In this document: piece after piece, positions 29,640 through 34,775 of the stretch
Position numbering within the stretch: the first letter of the stretch is position 1
Layout: every line of letters starts with the position of its first letter
Assembly (NCBI RefSeq): GCF_004359215.1
Contig: NC_090612.1
Span: forward strand, 6,922,995 to 6,957,769
DNA length: 34,775 nucleotides
DNA from: Bremia lactucae
Lineage: Eukaryota > Oomycota > Peronosporomycetes > Peronosporales > Peronosporaceae
Direction: 5' to 3'
Translations under genes and position numbers: made by a program
Notes under the pieces: generated by a model
Told to the model about the DNA's origin: nothing
The model's database searches: none
Seen by the model: only the letters and a program-made list of their open reading frames with translations

Positions 29640-30310
29640 GAAGCTTGGTATTCGTCCGCGCCTACGAGCACGACTTTAAAGAAAGCGCTCGTCCTGATGC
29701 CGCAGTCGTCTTCTAGCTCTTAAGGATGACGTCTCACTGAGCGAAGCTTGCTCACCTGAACGTCAGCGCATCCAGATTTGGGCATCCAACTTGTCAAAGT
29801 ACTGAAACGGTCACCGGATGATGAGCTCGAGTTATGTAACTTTTCATCAATAAAAGAGCTAGACATAGGCTCTCGTACAGAGCAAAGTAAGCTTGAAGAA
29901 CCTGATAAACTTTGGAACACGGAAGTATTGACCTCTATGACCCTTCTACAGAGACGGCAGAGACGCCAGATGGCCACAAAAAGATCTGTGATGTCACAGA
30001 GTGATACTAGTGAGAAGCCGTATACACTCGCCAATGAAGCGACTGGTAACGTTAGTGGTGATGTTAGTCTTGAGGCTATCCCATCACCTCATAGCTATTT
30101 AAAATGTCGCTTGATGAATTCGGCCAGGCTTTGAAGGCTGGCGATTTATCCGATATGGTGGCCATTCGACCTGATACTGAGTTAAATTCATCATCACTTC
30201 CGGATGAGGCCGTCTTTAACGACACAAAAGCGGCAATTAGTGCGCGTTGTGGGTCTTTGTGCTCTTATATTCTTCGGATCTTTTCTTTACTTTGGAAATG
30301 GAAATTTCCA
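29640..30310 (+). pseudogene. Gypsy protease-RT linker fragment
   Basis: At 29970-30260 the reading is SQSDTSEKPYTLANEATGNV, then SGDVSLEAIPS. A second frame continues [20 protein letters not shown] and DDTKAA-type sequence ([13 protein letters not shown]). This is a second copy of the element C linker at 32951-33400, frameshifted. It breaks off near 30310, about where RT should begin. Upstream (29440-29640) nothing was recognised. Confidence 0.7.
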
Positions 30311-30501
30311 CAACTCGGACACATTCAACAGTAAGATCTTTCACGAAAGAAAGTTACTTGCTTTCTTAAGTTCAATTTTTAATGCGCTTTCTGAAAGGCG
30401 TGGTGGGTCAAAATTCACAGTCTGCTTTCCTTCTCACAGAGAAGTACGTCATTAAAAATTGACCTGGAGAGAACAATGCTGTGATAACACAGCAGTGGTA
30501 T
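30311..30501. other. Spacer before element C
   Basis: No motif was recognised. It lies between the broken linker fragment and the element C LTR. Confidence 0.35.
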
Positions 30502-30824
30502 TGTAATGGGGCACACATCGGTTGGAGAACCGTTGTTGTGGTACATTTACTTTATGGGTAAAAACCCTTTTATCTAATTTTAAAATAGTTAGTTACTTTA
30601 ATCCCATTTATTATGGGTAACAAATGTGGTCGCCGCCAGATATAAATCTGGCGGCCAAAATCTATTCTTAATTAGCTAGGGTAAGGCTTTTAGATTTAAA
30701 TAATTATATAAAGTGCAGTTACCCTTTTGATCTTAAAGCGTCAAGTGCCTTCCTAAGGCTTGCACATAGATCTGTAAGAGACAGAAGCCTTTCTAAGGTA
30801 TATCCTCTCGGGCACTAGTTGCCA
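30502..30824 (+). repeat. 5' LTR of element C (right end tentative)
   Basis: Starts TGTAATGGGGCACA and carries a TATA-like TTATATAAAG near 30704-30713. A perfect hairpin has arms 30632-30641/30646-30655 around ATAA. The right end is placed before TTGGTTCTACGAACC; without the 3' LTR it cannot be confirmed. Confidence 0.55.
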
Positions 30825-30826
30825 CT

Positions 30827-30841
30827 TGGTTCTACGAACCC
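30827..30841 (+). other. Possible primer-binding site
   Basis: TGGTTCTACGAACCC begins with TGG, as needed to pair with a tRNA CCA end, just after the presumed LTR end. The tRNA was not identified, and the site is also part of a small hairpin (GGTTC/GAACC). Confidence 0.3.
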
Positions 30842-31046
30842 CTGAATCCCTTGAAGTAGGATTCCTCAAGCTTTTATTGCTTGTACGACTCCCTGAGTTG
30901 TTAAACCCATTAGTTCAATAGAACTAAGTGACTCTCTGAGTCTGAAAGTCTTCATCTGACTTTAGGAGTGAGGTAGCTTCGCTACACCTGGTAGCACTCG
31001 TAGTAAATTTACGCCTGAGTCTTTACAAGACTAATTTATCACGAAA

Positions 31047-32066
31047 ATGGAAGAGGTTCCAGAATTGTCAGAAGCGCAACGCGCCGCTTATGACAGGCTC
31101 AAAACCTTATTCGGGCTTGAGCACGTGGAATTTATTATCTCTCAGGGACCAGAGGCCCTTCATGTAAGGCTTGAAGCCTTCATGCGGTACGATGCCTCCC
31201 TGATCGGTCAGGTACAGCACCATTAAGCGGCATCTATGCCAACCCGGTACATCTCTGTACCAGACTCAGAGCCGAGGGCTCGCCCTCTAACTGTAAATGT
31301 GAAGACATTTGAGGGAAAAGAAGGGAGAAAATCTCCCTTTTTAGATTAAGCAGATGGAAATGTCCATTGGTTCCGCCTTGTTCTTAACAGAACGGCAAAA
31401 GGTGGCTATTGCCATTTCCAAACTTGGAGGAAGAGCCATGCAGTGGGCACTATCGTGCAGCACGTCCATAAACGACGCTTTTCCCTCATGGGATTCGCTG
31501 AAACAGAAAATGACCAGCATGTTTGCACCGCCTGGTCAGGCTTTTTGCATGCGAGCACGGGTCCTAGCGACTCGACAGGGTAAAAGAACCCTAGGGGGCT
31601 TTGATCAGGAGTTGAGAACTCTCATTGCATATATGCATCAAGACCCGGTGCAAGAAGCAATTGTAGTGACCATCTTTGTGGGGGGTCTCAATGAGGGCGT
31701 TGCCCGGACGGAATTGTTCCGATCTCATCCGGCTACGTACGAAGAGGCAGTTGCCATAGCGCTACGCGCCGAGTTTGACTTTAAGTCTGCTCGCGTAAGC
31801 ACGCCTGTCTACCGAACAAGCTCTTCGAGCACATGAGTTCCGTTTAATAGAGCGATACCTATGGATTTAAGCCTCGTTGAGGAAGGAGAAGAGGCTCTTC
31901 AAGCTGTGGAACAGCATAAGACCATCCGTAGATGTTATATGTGCGGAAGCACGAAACATTTACGCCCTGTCTGCCCTCTTCGAAATTCGCGTAAAGCTCG
32001 AAAGAGCTCCAACTCCGACCTATACCAGAGATCTGGTAGAGTGTGGGAAAACGTCGATACCCAGTA
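31047..32066 (+). pseudogene. Element C Gag
   Basis: ATG at 31047 (MEEVPELSEAQRAAYDRLKT). An in-frame TAA at 31224-31226 and a one-base insertion near 31322 interrupt the N-terminal part, and a TAG replaces the Trp of the PFW(I) motif. From 31354 the capsid region is open: SALFLTERQKVAIAISKLGG, AFPSWDSLKQKM, DPVQEAIVVTIFVGGLNEG. A TGA at about 31837 precedes NRAIPMDLS and an intact zinc knuckle CYMCGSTKHLRPVC (about 31936-31977). It ends at a TAG at 32065-32067. The pol frame overlaps its last 24 bases in the -1 frame. Confidence 0.85.
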
Positions 32067-32613
32067 GGTGCGGGGCGCCCTACTGGGGAAGACCTAGGCT
32101 CTTTGGAACCTCAAGGAGGTGAGAATAAACAAAACCTAGCCCCAATTAACTCGGTGCTCAATGGCACGGGGCGAGAGTACAAGCCTGGCTTGCTAGTCGC
32201 TCAAGCGACTGTAAAAGGCTTCGATAAGCCGTGGTCAATTTTTATTGACTCAGGAGCGTCTTGCAATAATGCTCGACTCCTTTCCCTTGAAGGAAGTCAA
32301 CAATACGTTAGGTGCTTAGAGCGCATGAAGGTGATACACTGTTCGCTTAGCGACTGGTACTCGTGCCACTGTTCCCAAAGTTTCCATTGAACTTCGGTAT
32401 AAGGTTCTGGACTTTGACAGTATGAAACGCTGTCTCGTCCTTGATTTGGATTCGAGGTATGATCTCATCCTTGGTATGGCCTGGTTAGAACACCATGAGC
32501 CATGGATCGATTGGAGGTCTAAGATCTTAGGCGCCACGCGCAATGTTCCTAGCAAAGTTTTGGAAAGTGATGAACTCACCTTTGCTAGGCAACATAAGCG
32601 CTATTGGTACTGA
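32067..32613 (+). pseudogene. Element C protease
   Basis: The retropepsin active site FIDSGASCNNARLL is intact (Asp codon 32248-32250). The reading shifts frame near 32310 and resumes ELRYKVLDFDSMKRCLVLDL, DSRYDLILGMAWLEHHEPWI and DWRSKILGATRNVP to a stop at 32613. It lies directly after Gag in the -1 frame, as in gypsy elements that join Gag and Pol by frameshift. One frameshift makes this copy inactive. Confidence 0.8.
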
Positions 32614-32616
32614 TCA

Positions 32617-33470
32617 TTGAATGAGTCTGTCAGTGTTTTAGACATTGGCATGTCTGAGCTAATAAACTCTAATGTTAAAAACATTGATTCTGAGCCCGAC
32701 TCAGCAGAAATAAGTGGAACGGCACGTACTCCGTCGAGTGATACTCGTTGTAATAACGATTTACTGAATTATGAAAGCATTGCTGGCCTAAGGCCAAATC
32801 ATCAAGAGTGCAATATCCCTGAGATATCTGGAGTGGCACGTCTAAGGCACCATACTGAGTGTCAATAGTGACACTATTGGCGGTTCGCCAGGGCATTTTA
32901 GGTCAAACCCTCCTAATGCACGTGAAGCGACACGTAAACGTTCGCTGAATATGGAAGTTGAGTTACCTAACTCCTTGTCGGATGTCAAATTAGACACCAT
33001 GTCTTGTATAGAACCAGTACAGGCTGGAAAACCCGGGGATGTGATTGTCTCGGCCTCTAAGAGGCGTATTGTCTCCACTCCAAAACAGATTGGACAAGAA
33101 GCGTGTATAACCTCACAAAGTGATACGAGTGAGCAAGTACATACGCTTGTAAATGGCGTAACCGGTAACATTGAGGGGGAAGTTAGCCTTGCGGCAATCC
33201 CTTCGTTATATGCTATTTTAGAGCTAGACGATATATCTATTGATGAGTGCGGTCGAGCCTTAAGAGCTGGTGACTTATCTGAAATGGTGGTCATTCGACC
33301 TATGGTTGAGATAAACTCTTCGACACTTCTAGACGAAGCTGTCATGGATGACACAAAAGCTGCACTAAGTGCGCGAAATGGGTCATCGATCCTTAAAGAT
33401 CCTACGGATCCCTTTTATTTCTTGATTAAGGAATTTCAAGATATGGTATGTAATAATTCACCATCTTTTT
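32617..33470 (+). pseudogene. Element C protease-RT linker
   Basis: Frames 32617-32868 (SVLDIGMSELINSNVKNIDS) and 32951-33472 (SQSDTSEQVHTLVNGVTGNI; ELDDISIDECGRALRAGDLS; DDTKAALSARNGSS; FLIKEFQDMVCNNSPSF) form the spacer between protease and RT typical of this oomycete family. The region between them has stops (around 32867-32950). The frame ends exactly at the left breakpoint of the inverted RT segment. Confidence 0.75.
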
Positions 33471-33816
33471 AGTAACCATCGACTAAGTCCAATGCACTGT
33501 ACATTGTACATCCCACCATATTATTATGAAGAATAACCTTTCTAGGAATGGGGTTTTGTGCTGGTATAGTGACAGCAATAAGCTTATTATAAGCATGTAC
33601 AATGCGCCATTTACCATTTGGCTTTTTGACACAAAATGTCAGTGTCGAATGAGGAGATTTGCTCTCTCGTACCATTCCAGCCTCGTGGTTAGCACGAAAG
33701 AAATCGTCAATGCCGTCACACTGCTCCTTTGGTAATGGCCATTGTCTTGTGACACAGTATTTGGTTCCCGGAACCAAGTCAATTTCATGACGAACACCTC
33801 TATCCGGAGGTAAAAA
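33471..33816 (-). pseudogene. Element C RT N-terminal part, inverted in place
   Basis: Read on the minus strand: LPPDRGVRHEIDLVPGTKYC, VTRQWPLPKEQ, AGMVRESKSPHSTLTFCVKK, WRIVHAYNKL, MVGCTMYSALDLVDGY. These are the RT residues that should follow NNSPS (ending 33465, +) and precede QLLMRA (from 33818, +). T5 at 33466-33470 and A5 at 33812-33816 mark the breakpoints. Confidence 0.9.
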
Positions 33817-34775
33817 ACAATTGCTCATGCGAGCTGTGAGCTAGCGATATTTCGCTTACAGCGGTTAGCGCCCCTAGCGGCATGTTATGGGAGTGGCTGG
33901 TTATGCCACAAGGGCTTTCAACGCCCCGGCAACATTCAATCGTCTAATGACGCAGCTGTTTCGCCCTCATCGAGGTTATGCACAGACTTATTTCGATGAC
34001 AATTTTGTCCATAGTCGTGCGCAGCAGGGTCGGTCGGATATGGAAAACCATTTTGACCATTTGCGAGTTGTGCTCGAGTACATGCGCTCAAACAAATTGT
34101 ATGTCAATGCATCTAAATGCATTTTTGGCGCAGACGAAATTCCTTTTTTAGGATGCTTCATTGGAAAGCGAGGCCTTAGAGCGGATCCCGCTAAGGTAAA
34201 AGCCATAGTAGATTGGCCGGTTCCTAAAAACCAAAAGGATTTGCGTAAGTGGCTGGGTCTCGCCAATTATTTACACAAATATAGCGAAAATTACGCTGAT
34301 ATGGCTAGGCCATTATCTAATCTCCTTAAAAAGGATACAGAATGGTGCTGGACTTGCACCAAAAAAATGCCTTTCGAGCAGTTAAGGATAGTCTTATACA
34401 TGCTCCGATTTTGGCACTGCCAAACCCAAATTGGCCTTTCAGTGTCGTCTGTGACGCATCAGATTTTTCCATTGGCAGTGCTTGTTACAAACAGATGTTG
34501 ATGGGCACGAACGTGTTATTGCGTTCGAGTCTAGACAGCTTAAAGCTGCGGAATAGAACTACCTAGCTCATAACTAAGAGTTACTTGCTATGAAGTATAA
34601 TCTCGTCAAAGCCAGAGTTCAACTGCTCGGCTCTAAGCCGTTTGTGATATATACAGATCACGCGTCATTATGAACAGCGACTAAGTCGCCCTATCTCTCA
34701 CAGAGAATGGCCAGATGGCTATCCTTTTTTGCGGAATACAACTTCGAGGTGAAGTTTAAACCCGGCAGGCAAAAT
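33817..34775 (+). pseudogene. Element C RT palm/thumb and RNase H, truncated
   Basis: Continues QLLMRA, MLWEWLVMPQGLS, a one-base deletion, NAPATFNRLMTQLFRPHRGY, then AQTYFDDNFVHSR (Asp pair at 33995-34000; the residue after DD is Asn rather than the usual Val or Ile). It goes on to KLYVNASKCIFGADEIPFLG, GLRADPAKVKAIVDWPVPKN and the RNase H FSVVCDASDFSIGSA, FVIYTDHASL, RMARWLSFFAEYNFEVKFKP to the window end. A few frameshifts and stops occur after 34500. Confidence 0.85.

Larger units (their letters stand above)
30502..34775 (+). mobile_element. Ty3/gypsy chromovirus-type element C, truncated by window
   Basis: Order: LTR (30502-about 30824), possible primer-binding site, leader, gag (31047-32066), protease (32067-32613), linker (32617-33470), RT with a 346-base inverted segment (33471-33816), RT and RNase H (33817-34775). 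It is the best preserved of the gypsy copies, with few stops and intact catalytic motifs in protease and RT. The integrase and 3' LTR lie beyond the window. Confidence 0.85.

Noticed and set aside
32043..32067. Overlap of gag and pol in the -1 frame in element C, possibly a programmed frameshift site.
   Set aside because: The run TGGGAAAAC does not form a canonical X-XXY-YYZ heptamer in the gag frame, and the overlap is only 24 bases. The frame relation is real, but the mechanism cannot be supported.

Overview
The window looks like a gene-poor, transposon-filled stretch of an oomycete nuclear genome (Peronosporales-like: Phytophthora or a downy mildew). Three things suggest this: chromodomain-bearing Ty3/gypsy elements of the kind common in oomycetes, long intronless housekeeping genes packed closely together, and an oomycete-type initiator (GCTCATTTT) 14 bases before one start codon. 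The species cannot be named from the sequence. No rRNA, tRNA or CRISPR array was seen.

The only host gene island is 22473-28695. It holds a full-length SMC4 condensin ATPase (22473-26783, +), a possible small unknown gene on the other strand (26839-27126, -) and a full-length UBA3, the catalytic subunit of the NEDD8-activating E1 (27214-28695, +). The gaps between them are only 55 and 87 bases. SMC4 compacts and segregates chromosomes; UBA3 activates NEDD8 for cullin ligases. Nothing indicates that they work together.

Everything else is decayed retrotransposon. From left to right: a gypsy gag-protease fragment (1-663, -) abutting a Ty1/copia gag-protease fragment (691-1990, -); gypsy element A (2319-about 8490); a truncated LTR and a copia tail (9164-9554); about 3 kb with little recognisable apart from a second copia tail (10975-11131); a copia gag-protease fragment (12600-13370, +); gypsy element B (13606-about 19155); two more gypsy fragments (19527-19742 + and 20184-20880 -); then, past UBA3, an antisense LTR (28950-29435), a gypsy linker fragment (29640-30310) and gypsy element C (30502 to the window end).

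Two observations stand out. First, elements B and C, and probably A, hold internal blocks that are inverted in place. The gene order along the element is normal, but a block (reverse transcriptase-RNase H, integrase-chromodomain, or 346 bases of reverse transcriptase) lies on the opposite strand with nothing missing or moved at the joins. Second, the gypsy sequences, coding and non-coding, are studded with short perfect hairpins (8-21 base arms, loops of 0-13). By eye there are about 20 in 4.4 kb of element A, where chance predicts fewer than one, and nothing similar stood out in the host genes. One deletion in element B begins exactly at the base of such a hairpin. A link between hairpins and rearrangements is an inference; assembly error must be excluded first.
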